A stretch of 64,000 nt of DNA from Candidatus Avelusimicrobium cornigerorum (GCA_002309715.1 DBXW01000005.1:342228-406227), one strand, 5' to 3'. Counted from the first letter of the stretch, positions 16,914 to 24,871 are shown. Notes: a model not told the origin generated them from the sequence alone. Program-made: numbers and translations.

Positions 16914-19439
16914 ATGAGTATTCAAACGAATATATATAACTATTTTGACAGGAATCCCGAATTAAAGGTTCTTTTTGTATTTGACCCTATGATCTGTGCT
17001 GAATTGACAGAGGCCGAATGGCAAAATGGCTATAAAGCTATTTTTTTTGACGGCGCGTGGTTTAGGACCAAATATGCATTGGAACATGATTGGAAGGATC
17101 TAAAAGTAATATTATTGTTTGATTTTATTCGTCCCAGCAATTTGAGTAAGTTCCCGCTTGCCGGTGAGTTGGCTGCTAATATGGAGTATAAAGCGGAGGA
17201 TTACGAGGCTTTCCTGCAACAATATAGACTAAGTGCCGAAAAATTCGGTTCCTATGTCCGGCGACATATTGGCGAACTACAATTATCCAAAATAGACAAA
17301 ATTTTGCACGATTATTATACTTCAGATGCCTTTAGCATAGATGTGGCTAATAGAGGGTTTATTTGCGCCTATATGGGGGAGAGCAAGTTGCTTGAATGGA
17401 ATGAGATTATTATCCGTCTTATGATGCTTGCCCTACCGGAAGATAAAAGGAAAGAAACCAGTTTTTATGTGGCTTTGTGTAAAAACCAGGATGCCAAAGA
17501 TGCCCTACAAGAACAACTAAAGAGAATTTTTAATCTTTCGTATGAGGAAAATTCCCTTTCTAAAATGAAGAAAATAGTGGAGTGCTTTAAGTATAATCTG
17601 ATAACCTCCAATTTGGTGGCTGTTGCCTCTGACAACTACAAAGATTATAAGATTACTAATTCCGTACAATTGGAATCTATGCAAAAGTTGCTTTCGACCG
17701 GGTTAAATCAACTGCCGGCCAAACGAGGAAGATTTTTGCAGGTTTTGGATGTTGTGGGTGCAGATATACATGTGGAAGAGATTGTTCGTGCCTATGGAAT
17801 AGAAGCAGATTTCTTTTATGTGCCCGATTCTCTTTGTATTCAAATTGTTCAAAAGGCACTGGAAGATATTTCTGTGACGGATTCTATGCTTTTACAAGAC
17901 AAAATGCGAAACTTGCTACTACAACAGCAAGAATCATCGCTTGTGCCGGCTATAGAATATGTGATTAGACTGATAAAATATTATGATAAACGCAAACAGA
18001 TAACATCTTTTGTGAAATCCACCCCACAGGAGTACATTAAACTTTATCAAGAAGAATATTATTTGTTAGATATGTACTACCGGCAGAGTTTGGAATATTA
18101 TTTTCAAATAAATGTAGAAAATGAGTCTTTTAATGAAAGTTTATCTTCCGCTAAAAGAGATTTAGATGCAGATTATGCCTATTATTGTCAGGAATTAAAC
18201 AGAGAGTGGCTAAGATGTTGGAGTGAGAAAGGGAACACTTATAAATCATTGGGAATAGTACCTAAACAACAGGATATTTATACCCAAGAACGCAATCCGG
18301 GGGTAAAACAAGTTTTTATTATAAGTGATGCATTCCGTTATGAACTAGCGGTAGAGTTGTTAAATCGTGAGCTATCCCAAGAAAAAAATATAGCAGAATT
18401 ACATTATGCCGTTGCAATGTTGCCCACTGAAACGAAATATACTAAGCCGGCACTTTTGCCTCATCAAACCCTTGAACTACAGGGGGCAGATATGGTGGTA
18501 GATGGGCAAGTTCTCAATACAGTAACCAAACGGATGCAGCATCTAAACAAATATGTTAACGGGGCTGTATGTGTTGATTACAACGACTGGGATCAAAAAA
18601 CCAGAGAAGAAAAGCGAGAAATTTGTAAGAATCCTCTTGTATATATTTTTCACAATACTCTCGATAAGGGTGGTCATGATGCCACTGCTAGAGAATTAAC
18701 GAGGACTTGCCAAGAAGCTATTGCGCAACTTAGAGACCTGATTACAAAATTACATTCCACTATGCATGTGACGGATGTGGTATTAACCGCCGACCATGGC
18801 TTTCTTTATAATGATATCGTGTTTGCCGACAAAGACAAACAAATTGTAACTGAAAATGTATTGGAACAGAAAACCCGTTATTATTTGACAACGTCTAATG
18901 TTCCTATTATGAATGTAGTAAAATTCCCATTAAACGAAGTATCAGCCATGAAAGGGGATTGTTATGTAGCGGTTCCTTTTGGAACTAATCGTTTTAATGC
19001 TCCCGGTGGTGGGTATGATTTTGCTCATGGAGGGGTTTCGTTGCAAGAGATGATTATCCCGGTTCTTCACAGCAAGCATAAACGAGTAGAGACCAAAGAA
19101 AAAGTAGGAGTGACATTGATTTCTACGGATTTGAAGATGGTTTCTAGTAGTTTGAAATTTCAAATTATTCAAAGTGATGTGGTATCTATGGAAAAAACAC
19201 CACGTCATATTGTATGTGCTGTTTATGTTAATGACAAACCTGTCACAACATTAAAAAAACTATTCCTAAATAGTACGGATTCAACGCCTGCTAGTCGTAT
19301 TTTGGAAGTGGAGCTTGTTCTCAATACATCTGTTAATACTAGTATCATGGAGCTGCGTATTTATGATGAAAATGATATGCTTAATCCTCTGATCAAACAG
19401 AATGTAAAGAATAACACTTTGATAGAGAGAGATTTTTAG
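16914..19439 (+). CDS. pglZ: PglZ alkaline-phosphatase-fold protein, BREX type I
   Basis: An 841-residue protein, the marker gene of BREX. The PglZ domain starts near residue 462 with FIISDAFRYE, whose Asp is the expected metal ligand. It continues through AMLPTETKYTKPALLPH, the HNTLDKGGHD segment (~579) and LTADHGFLYND (~624-634), which supplies the Asp and His ligands of the alkaline phosphatase superfamily. The N-terminal 450 residues are helical. A C-terminal beta-rich extension follows from ~720. The metal-binding residues look intact, so the enzyme core is probably functional. Its substrate in BREX remains unknown. It lies 3 nt after pglX and 8 nt before brxL. Confidence 0.92.
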   Translation: MSIQTNIYNYFDRNPELKVLFVFDPMICAELTEAEWQNGYKAIFFDGAWFRTKYALEHDWKDLKVILLFDFIRPSNLSKFPLAGELAANMEYKAEDYEAFLQQYRLSAEKFGSYVRRHIGELQLSKIDKILHDYYTSDAFSIDVANRGFICAYMGESKLLEWNEIIIRLMMLALPEDKRKETSFYVALCKNQDAKDALQEQLKRIFNLSYEENSLSKMKKIVECFKYNLITSNLVAVASDNYKDYKITNSVQLESMQKLLSTGLNQLPAKRGRFLQVLDVVGADIHVEEIVRAYGIEADFFYVPDSLCIQIVQKALEDISVTDSMLLQDKMRNLLLQQQESSLVPAIEYVIRLIKYYDKRKQITSFVKSTPQEYIKLYQEEYYLLDMYYRQSLEYYFQINVENESFNESLSSAKRDLDADYAYYCQELNREWLRCWSEKGNTYKSLGIVPKQQDIYTQERNPGVKQVFIISDAFRYELAVELLNRELSQEKNIAELHYAVAMLPTETKYTKPALLPHQTLELQGADMVVDGQVLNTVTKRMQHLNKYVNGAVCVDYNDWDQKTREEKREICKNPLVYIFHNTLDKGGHDATARELTRTCQEAIAQLRDLITKLHSTMHVTDVVLTADHGFLYNDIVFADKDKQIVTENVLEQKTRYYLTTSNVPIMNVVKFPLNEVSAMKGDCYVAVPFGTNRFNAPGGGYDFAHGGVSLQEMIIPVLHSKHKRVETKEKVGVTLISTDLKMVSSSLKFQIIQSDVVSMEKTPRHIVCAVYVNDKPVTTLKKLFLNSTDSTPASRILEVELVLNTSVNTSIMELRIYDENDMLNPLIKQNVKNNTLIERDF

Positions 19440-19447
19440 GAGATTAT

Positions 19448-21502
19448 ATGCCATTACAAGAAAAAATAATGAAGTGTTTTGATGGAAAAGTGGTTCGCAA
19501 AGATTTGGCTTTTTTAATAAAAGGTGGACTGCCTGTCCCTACGTTTGTATTGGAGTATTTATTAAGTCAGTACTGCGCCAGTGACGATGAACAGGTTATT
19601 AAAGAGGGAGTGGAACAGGTAAAACAGATAATACAGGAAAATTATGTCCATAGAGCCGATGCTGAGGCGGTCAAAGGTAAGATCCATGATTGTGGTAAAT
19701 ATAAAATTATTGATAAAGTAAATGTTTTTTTAAATGAAAAATCAGACGAATATCAAGCATCTTTTGCTAACTTAGGCTTATCAGGAGTCCCAATAGGGGC
19801 AAAATACGTGCAAGAAAATCCAAAATTACTTTCTGGAAATGGAGTATGGTGTATTGTTTCATTAGGATACATAAGTGGGGAAGATGTACGTGTTCGTTGG
19901 GATATTCAGACATTAAAGCCAATTCAAATTTCTAATATCGATTTGGAATATTATATTGCTCAAAGAAAGAATTTTACTACCGAAGAATGGATTGATTTTC
20001 TAATCCATACAATGGGATTAAATCCAGAAGAATTAAATAGAAGGGAAAAGTTTATTACGTTAGCTCGTCTTTTACCTTTTGTAGAAAATAACTTTAATTT
20101 TGTAGAACTTGGGCCTAAGGGAACCGGAAAATCTCATGTTTTCCAAGATTTGTCACCGAATGGGGTGCTAGTTAGTGGTGGAGATGTGACGAGTGCTCGA
20201 TTGTTCGTTAAAATGAGCGGTAATCGCGAAATCCTTGGGTTAGTTGGGTATTGGGATCTTGTGGCTTGGGACGAATTTGAACAACAAAAAGGGCGTTCCA
20301 TAGATGCGGTTCTTATAGATACAATGCAAAACTATCTTGCCAATAAGGCATTTAACAGAGGAAAGTCGACGCATGAAGCGAGTGCTTCAATGGTTTTTGT
20401 CGGTAATACGAAGCATACTGTTCCTTACATGTTAAAAAATACTCATTTGTTTGAATCTATTCCCGTTGCATTTATTAAAGGAGCTTTCTTAGATCGTATT
20501 CATTTGTATAATCCCGGTTGGGAAATAAGAATGCTGAAAAAAGGAAGTTTTTCTCATGGGTATGGTCTAATTACAGATTATATTGCTGCAGTACTTCATG
20601 AATTTAGAAATCAAGATTTAACCAATTGGCTCCAAAAATATGCTAAATTTGACTCGTCGCTATCGGAAAGAGATCATTTAGCAATCCGTAAAACATTTTC
20701 TGGAATGATAAAATTATTGTATCCCGATGGTAATATTACTGATGAAGAGGCCTATGAATTGGTAGATTTTGCCGCGGAAGGACGTAAGCGTGTAAAAGAG
20801 CAACTTTATATTATAGATGGGACATTTAAATTGGAACCGGCAGTATTCCAATATATTAATTTGAAAAGCGGAGAGAAAACAGAAATAGAAACATTAGAAT
20901 GTGTTAATTTTGAGCATTCTACCCCGTTGGTATTGCCTTCGAATCAAAAGTCCGAAATAGGACAAAAAGAGCAAGAATCTAAAGTTCCTAATGCGGAAAA
21001 GAAAAAAATAGTATTGCAAGAAAAACGATTACCTGTGCGTATGGGGCAAACAGGCATTTCGTACGAGACACTATTTGCTGATTATTTAAAAGGAGCCAAC
21101 AAAATCGTTATAGAAGACCCCTATATTCGAACATTTTGGCAGATAAAAAATTTAGTAGAATTTTTCTCTATGCTTGAAAAGACACGCCCGGTCGAGGGGC
21201 TTGACGTCCATTTAATTACCACGAAAGATGAGACTGAAGAGAAGATAAATAGATTGCTGGAGGATTTGGAAGCAATAAAATCAGATGTGAGTAATGTAGG
21301 TATAAATTTTACTTATGAATTCAATGAATTCCACGATAGATGTATTAAAACAGATACTGGATGGATTATTTCATTAGGAAGAGGATTAGATATTTTCGAG
21401 CCCTGTGATAAATTCTCTTTAAGTGCTTTGGATCAAAAACGTCGTAAATGTAAGGATTTTAGTGTCATTTACTCTCAAGGAGACCCTGACAAATTGCCCT
21501 AA
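19448..21502 (+). CDS. brxL: BrxL AAA+ protein with MITD1-like C-terminal domain
   Basis: A 684-residue protein. Residues 1-~480 are a good BrxL match: SDEYQASFANLGLSGVPIG near 97-115, Walker A GPKGTGKSH (~222-230), Walker B AWDEFE (~273-278), and FLDRIHLYNPGWEI. Type I BrxL is usually described as ending in a Lon-protease-like domain. Here residues ~537-680 instead resemble MIT_C, the phospholipase-D-like C-terminal domain of human MITD1: LFADYLKGANKIVIEDPYIR, HLITT, FHDR and GWIISLGRGLDIF, then RRKCKDFSVIY. I see no Ser-Lys protease dyad. A Lys/Glu-rich linker (~485-530) joins the two parts. It ends the operon, 30 nt before a strong terminator. Confidence 0.88.
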   Translation: MPLQEKIMKCFDGKVVRKDLAFLIKGGLPVPTFVLEYLLSQYCASDDEQVIKEGVEQVKQIIQENYVHRADAEAVKGKIHDCGKYKIIDKVNVFLNEKSDEYQASFANLGLSGVPIGAKYVQENPKLLSGNGVWCIVSLGYISGEDVRVRWDIQTLKPIQISNIDLEYYIAQRKNFTTEEWIDFLIHTMGLNPEELNRREKFITLARLLPFVENNFNFVELGPKGTGKSHVFQDLSPNGVLVSGGDVTSARLFVKMSGNREILGLVGYWDLVAWDEFEQQKGRSIDAVLIDTMQNYLANKAFNRGKSTHEASASMVFVGNTKHTVPYMLKNTHLFESIPVAFIKGAFLDRIHLYNPGWEIRMLKKGSFSHGYGLITDYIAAVLHEFRNQDLTNWLQKYAKFDSSLSERDHLAIRKTFSGMIKLLYPDGNITDEEAYELVDFAAEGRKRVKEQLYIIDGTFKLEPAVFQYINLKSGEKTEIETLECVNFEHSTPLVLPSNQKSEIGQKEQESKVPNAEKKKIVLQEKRLPVRMGQTGISYETLFADYLKGANKIVIEDPYIRTFWQIKNLVEFFSMLEKTRPVEGLDVHLITTKDETEEKINRLLEDLEAIKSDVSNVGINFTYEFNEFHDRCIKTDTGWIISLGRGLDIFEPCDKFSLSALDQKRRKCKDFSVIYSQGDPDKLP

Positions 21503-21505
21503 CTT

Positions 21506-21599
21506 TGGATCTTGCGAAATTCGCAGTTAGAGAAAAAGGCCCATTTCGGGCCTTTTTGACGCGTATCTAAAAGCACTCTATGACCTAAACGGATAAAAA
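21506..21599 (+). repeat. Element-junction sequence, conserved copy
   Basis: It begins TGGATCTTGCGA right after the brxL stop and runs through GTTAGAGAA to AAAGCACTCTATGAC. The same landmarks recur with the same spacing (64 nt from the first to the last) at 22947-23040. The overlap with the 138-bp flanking repeat makes this the best candidate for the recombination site of the elements. Confidence 0.6.
21533..21557 (+). terminator. Terminator of the BREX operon
   Basis: AAAAAGGCCC and GGGCCTTTTT pair perfectly around a 5-nt loop, 31 nt after the brxL stop, with T runs suited to both directions. The right half of the same hairpin is visible at bases 1-15, so the left repeat once had it too. 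Confidence 0.85.
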
Positions 21600-21680
21600 T
21601 CACGTAATTTTCCCGACGAGCGTGGGAGAAATAGGCCAACAAAAAAGGCATCTCTTACAAGATGCCTTTTCAAATGGTGG
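21543..21680. repeat. Right copy of island-flanking direct repeat
   Basis: It matches 1-138 in the same orientation, with a 35-bp identical core at 21565-21599 and scattered mismatches elsewhere. After GGTGG at 21680 the two copies part: this one continues into a tRNA-like fragment, the left one into the element. That position is the likely right boundary of the BREX element. Confidence 0.85.
21643..21670. terminator. Terminator-like hairpin in the right repeat
   Basis: AAAAGGCATC and GATGCCTTTT form a perfect 10-bp stem around an 8-nt loop, flanked by A and T runs. This is the intact version of the hairpin at 101-128. Confidence 0.65.
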
Positions 21681-21712
21681 TCCGCGCGAGACTTGAACCT
21701 GTGACCTTCTGG
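21681..21712 (-). pseudogene. tRNA 3'-half remnant, copy 1
   Basis: Read on the minus strand this gives AAGGTCACAGGTTCAAGTC, a variable-loop and T-arm sequence, followed by an acceptor-like GCGCGGA. No anticodon or D arm follows, so it is not a working tRNA. Twenty bases (21690-21709) are identical to 22892-22911, and the pair flanks the fic gene as direct repeats. Confidence 0.6.
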
Positions 21713-21880
21713 ATTTTTCTCTCGTGTAAGAGGTGTTGTGGGGGCAAATCCGCCCAATGTGGGCTTTATAGAGTGGGGTGGGTATAGGTACCCGCAGAAA
21801 AAATCACAGAGACAAATGTTAAGAGTAATCCTTCAATTCCCCGAAGGAGGATAACTCCCATGTTAAGATTAAATGTTAAG
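21713..21880. other. Non-coding stretch with ATGTTAAG repeats
   Basis: No gene is visible. ATGTTAAG occurs at 21816, 21860 and 21873 in the same orientation, and a small GGAGG-ATAA-CTCC hairpin lies near 21846-21858. The repeats precede the fic promoter and may bind the element's regulator. Confidence 0.35.
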
Positions 21881-21892
21881 CAACTTTTTCCG

Positions 21893-21960
21893 TTATCGGC
21901 AAAATATAATTATTTATTTATAAAATATAACTTGATTTATTGCCGATAATGAGTTATACT
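21893..21960 (+). promoter_or_regulatory. fic promoter with paired operator sites
   Basis: A TTGATT -35 (21932-21937), a 17-nt spacer and a TATACT -10 (21955-21960) form a strong promoter. TTGCCGATAA (21940-21949) fills the spacer, and its exact inverse TTATCGGCAA lies at 21893-21902. A protein bound to the spacer site would block RNA polymerase, and the pair could support looping. The same core forms the palindrome at 3068-3087. Confidence 0.7.
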
Positions 21961-21980
21961 AGTAGTAACAGGAGGGGGTT

Positions 21981-22871
21981 ATGGAATATATCTCGGCAGT
22001 ACAAGCGGCTAAAAAGTGGAAAATTTCGGAGCGGAGCGTGCGTAATTATTGTGCGCATGGCCGTATTGCGGGGGCTTTTTTAACCGGCAAGACATGGAAC
22101 ATTCCAGCAGAGGCCTCTAAACCTATGCGTAAGCCCAAACAAAGCAAGCACGCTAATACCTTACTTAATATATTAAAAGCCGAGCAATCTTCCAAACAAC
22201 ATGGCGGTATTTATCATAAGATACAAATTGACCTTACTTATAATTCCAACCATATAGAAGGCAGTCAACTCACCCATGACCAAACTCGCTATATTTTTGA
22301 AACAAACACGATTGGTGTGGAAGATAATACCGTAAAGGTAGATGATATCGTAGAAACCGCAAACCACTTTAAATGTATTGATATGATTATTGATAACGCC
22401 AACTATAAACCCAGCGAACATTTCCTAAAAGAATTACATGGTGTGCTTAAAAACGGGACGTCGGATAGCCGCAAGGCCTGGTTTGCGGTGGGGGATTATA
22501 AACGCAAACCCAATGAGGTGGGGGGACATCACACCACGCGCCCGGAACACGTAGCGGCCAAAATGAAAGAACTGATTACAAAGTATAACCGCAAAAACAA
22601 ACACACCTTTGAAGAACTATTGGATTTTCATTACCAATTTGAAGCCATTCACCCATTTCAAGACGGGAATGGACGTATTGGGCGGCTGATACTGTTTAAG
22701 GAGTGTTTGCGTAATAATATCGTTCCGTTTATCATTACGGACAAGATAAAGATGTTCTATTATAAAGGACTTAATGAGTGGCCGAAAAATCACGAACGCT
22801 TAACTGATACTTGTTTATCAGCACAAGACCAAATGAAAGCGGTGCTAGATTATTTTAAGATTACCTATTAA
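21981..22871 (+). CDS. HTH-Fic protein, probable AMP transferase
   Basis: A 296-residue protein. Residues 1-~45 form a MerR/excisionase-type helix-turn-helix (SAVQAAKKWKISERSVRNYC). The Fic core follows, with the complete catalytic motif HPFQDGNGRIGR (224-235); His224 is the catalytic base. An inhibitory helix motif S-x3-E-G (SNHIEG, Ser89-Gly94) precedes the core, as in class II Fic proteins that hold themselves inactive until Glu93 is displaced. Fic enzymes usually AMPylate host or phage proteins such as gyrase, or act as toxins. The N-terminal HTH suggests it represses its own promoter through the TTGCCGATAA sites. AGGAGGGGG lies upstream of the ATG. It is alone within a ~1.2-kb element. 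Confidence 0.88.
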   Translation: MEYISAVQAAKKWKISERSVRNYCAHGRIAGAFLTGKTWNIPAEASKPMRKPKQSKHANTLLNILKAEQSSKQHGGIYHKIQIDLTYNSNHIEGSQLTHDQTRYIFETNTIGVEDNTVKVDDIVETANHFKCIDMIIDNANYKPSEHFLKELHGVLKNGTSDSRKAWFAVGDYKRKPNEVGGHHTTRPEHVAAKMKELITKYNRKNKHTFEELLDFHYQFEAIHPFQDGNGRIGRLILFKECLRNNIVPFIITDKIKMFYYKGLNEWPKNHERLTDTCLSAQDQMKAVLDYFKITY

Positions 22872-22881
22872 AACAGTTTGA

Positions 22882-22914
22882 TACCGCGCAGGACTTGAAC
22901 CTGTGACCTTCCAC
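22882..22914 (-). pseudogene. tRNA 3'-half remnant, copy 2
   Basis: On the minus strand this reads GGTCACAGGTTCAAGTCCTG followed by an acceptor-like CGCGGTAT; the T stem pairs over four bases. No 5' half is present. It shares 20 identical bases with copy 1 at 21690-21709. It was probably made by insertion of the fic element into, or next to, a tRNA gene. Confidence 0.55.
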
Positions 22915-22946
22915 GTATTAGTAAAGAAAAAAGCAAAGCCCAAAAG

Positions 22947-23040
22947 TGGATCTTGCGATTTTTGCCGTTAGAGAACTAGGGCCGAATTATCCGTATTTTT
23001 TGCAAGGGATAAAGCACTCTATGACGGGGAAGGATAAGAA
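22947..23040 (+). repeat. Decayed third copy of the junction sequence
   Basis: It aligns to 21506-21599 with the same internal spacing: TGGATCTTGCGA, GTTAGAGAA, then AAAGCACTCTATGAC at 23011-23025. The bases between have diverged and the terminator stem is lost. It lies next to tRNA-Val and is probably the oldest or chromosomal version of the integration site. Confidence 0.55.
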
Positions 23041-23117
23041 ATCAGAACTTTTCTCGTCGGTAAAAGATAAACTTAAATACAAAAAAATCCCCGTCTCTAC
23101 GACGGGGAAAATCAATT

Positions 23118-23190
23118 TGGACCGGAAGGGACTCGAACCCCTGACCTCCTGCGTGTAAAGCAGGCGCTCTACCAACTAAGCTACCGATCC
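23118..23190 (-). tRNA. tRNA-Val (UAC anticodon)
   Basis: A 73-nt tRNA. The acceptor stem GGATCGG/CCGGTCC pairs with one G-U. The anticodon stem CCTGC/GCAGG carries the loop TTTACAC, so the anticodon is TAC (valine, GTA codons). The T arm is AGGGG-TTCGAGT-CCCTT. The discriminator is A and the CCA end is not encoded. It appears intact and marks the chromosomal side of the integration hotspot. Confidence 0.95.
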
Positions 23191-23266
23191 GTAAAACTTT
23201 TAAAGCGATACTTTATTATATCAAATTCATTTCAACTTATACAACTTATCCTTTGTATCGCAACGA

Positions 23267-23791
23267 TTATTTCTCACACTTCCCTTCGCAACAAGCACAT
23301 TCGCACGAAGTTTCCGCTTGGGGTGTTGTTCGGGCCCATTCGTCGGCTTCCGGCCCCCATTTGGCGCGCACGGCATCCGGCAATTTGTAGAGCAAACTTA
23401 CGCACTTGGCTGATACTGTTCCGTCGGGCAAAATAATTTCGCCTTCTACTTGCGCGCGAGAACCGCCTCCTTTTATCAGCCGTCCCACGGCTCGCAAGGG
23501 CGTATTTGTCGGAGTGTTGTGTTTATAGACTACTTCCATTTTAAGCGTAACCATTAAATTGTTGAAATTGTTGTTAAGTAACACCGCGCGGCCGGAAGTC
23601 TCATCCAAAATCGTAGCGATAATACCCCCATGTACCGTGCCGGGATAAGAACAATAATTATCTCCCAACGTAAAAGTAGTTTCTACTTGTTGCTTTTCAT
23701 CGTCGTTAAACCATTCCAAGTGCAAGCCAAAGGGATTATTTTTGCCGCACGCAAAACAATTTAATGAAGTGGGTTGACGTAATTTTTTCAT
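23267..23791 (-). CDS. PaaI-type hotdog thioesterase
   Basis: A 174-residue protein of the hotdog fold, PaaI/YigI-like thioesterase family, which hydrolyses acyl-CoA thioesters. The signature is CSYPGTVHGGIIATILDETS near residues 47-66, where the HGG loop and the following Asp form the active site. The N-terminal CFACGKNNPFGL motif is typical of the subgroup. The last ~15 residues are unusual: a Cys-rich tail (CECACCEGKCEK) that might bind metal. AGGAGGAG precedes the start, with a minus-strand TATAAT just upstream. The substrate cannot be read from sequence. Confidence 0.8.
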   Translation of the reverse strand: MKKLRQPTSLNCFACGKNNPFGLHLEWFNDDEKQQVETTFTLGDNYCSYPGTVHGGIIATILDETSGRAVLLNNNFNNLMVTLKMEVVYKHNTPTNTPLRAVGRLIKGGGSRAQVEGEIILPDGTVSAKCVSLLYKLPDAVRAKWGPEADEWARTTPQAETSCECACCEGKCEK

Positions 23792-23834
23792 AACTCCTCC
23801 TACTTATATTATACTTTTTTGCTAAACTAAACTT

Positions 23835-24458
23835 ATGAGTATGGAAATAGAATTTAAGTGGGAAGCCAATATGCCGCGCGCTTTTTATAAGATGCAACGC
23901 GCTGTTTTGTTATCGGGAATATCTATATTATCGGGACAACCTATAAGGATAACCGACGTGTATTTAGACACACCTACCCGCGATTTTGAAAAACAAAAAA
24001 TTGCATTTCGCGTGCGCAACACAAATCAAAAATGGGAAGCCACTTTTAAAACACGTACCCAAGTGATAAACGGCAAAGCAGTTCGGCGCGAAGAAACGCT
24101 TTTGCTGCCGGGCGTAAAAAATTTGCCGCAAGCATTGGATTTTTTGCGACGTAAAAAAACATGGAAAAATCTTTGCATAGAAAATTTAAAACCACTTTTT
24201 GTTTTGAAAAACCGACGCCAAATCCAGGCAATTAGTTGGCATAAAATGCAGGCGGAACTTGCGTTTGATGCGTGTGAAATTTTAGTTTATGGCCGGCGGG
24301 TGCGTTTTAAGGAAATTGAAATGGAACTTAAAAAAGGTTCCGCTCAAACACTTGAAAAATTAGCCGAGCAACTTACTCAAATAAGCGGGCTTAAACGAGC
24401 AACGATTTCTAAAGTGAAAACAGCATTGGCTTTGCGCGTATTATGGGGGGGAAAATGA
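23835..24458 (+). CDS. CYTH-domain protein
   Basis: A 207-residue CYTH (CyaB-thiamine triphosphatase) protein. The defining E-x-E-x-K motif is at residues 4-8 (EIEFK). It is followed by VYLDTPTRDF, the RVRN segment and KTRTQ, which supply the basic and acidic residues lining the tunnel. Members hydrolyse triphosphates or, more rarely, make cAMP; triphosphatase activity is the safer guess. There is no Shine-Dalgarno sequence. Instead an extended -10 (TG-C-TAAACT, 23823-23828) ends 7 nt before the ATG, so the mRNA may be leaderless. The stop overlaps the next start by 4 nt. Confidence 0.82.
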   Translation: MSMEIEFKWEANMPRAFYKMQRAVLLSGISILSGQPIRITDVYLDTPTRDFEKQKIAFRVRNTNQKWEATFKTRTQVINGKAVRREETLLLPGVKNLPQALDFLRRKKTWKNLCIENLKPLFVLKNRRQIQAISWHKMQAELAFDACEILVYGRRVRFKEIEMELKKGSAQTLEKLAEQLTQISGLKRATISKVKTALALRVLWGGK

Positions 24459-24871
24459 CGCCCGTGCTTGCGCTTTTTTTTACGCTCATCGCCCCCGGAA
24501 GCGGACATGTGTTGACGGGGAATTATACGCAAGCCGTTGTAATAGGTGTATTGTTCGCGCTTGGGAAAAGTGCGTTCTTGCCGCTGGCCTTGCGCGCTTT
24601 TCGGGTGCAAACTTTAAAGCGCACATTGCAATTTTTTTATGTGTGCAATTGGTGCTATATAGTGCTTATTTTTTATGCGTTAATCAGCGCGTTTTTTTGC
24701 GCACTTAAAACACAAAAATTATTTTTATGGCAAGCAATTTTAGTTGCGCTTATGCTGATTTTGATGCAAAAGAATACGCAAAATAAAAATATTTTTTCCG
24801 CGCTGTGCGGACGCGCAGGTGTATGGGAAATTATGCAGGGGATGTATAATTCCCCGACGGAGAAAAAATAA
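24455..24871 (+). CDS. Small membrane protein, unknown function
   Basis: A 138-residue hydrophobic protein with three or four predicted membrane segments (about 3-20, 28-45, 60-80 and 95-110). The early APGSGHVLTGNY segment recalls the PGLGH motif of several small bacterial membrane families, but I cannot assign one. I chose the ATG at 24455 over the one at 24443: it overlaps the CYTH stop as ATGA and has a G-rich sequence upstream. It is therefore probably translationally coupled to the CYTH gene. The function is unknown. Confidence 0.6.
   Translation: MTPVLALFFTLIAPGSGHVLTGNYTQAVVIGVLFALGKSAFLPLALRAFRVQTLKRTLQFFYVCNWCYIVLIFYALISAFFCALKTQKLFLWQAILVALMLILMQKNTQNKNIFSALCGRAGVWEIMQGMYNSPTEKK

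Noticed and set aside
8641..21502. Type 2 BREX/Pgl or DISARM system
   Set aside because: There is no pglW kinase, brxD or brxHI, nor a DISARM helicase or phospholipase gene. Gene content and order are type I BREX.
21681..22914. Functional tRNA genes at the fic element ends
   Set aside because: Only T-arm and acceptor-like halves are present; no anticodon arm or D arm can be folded.
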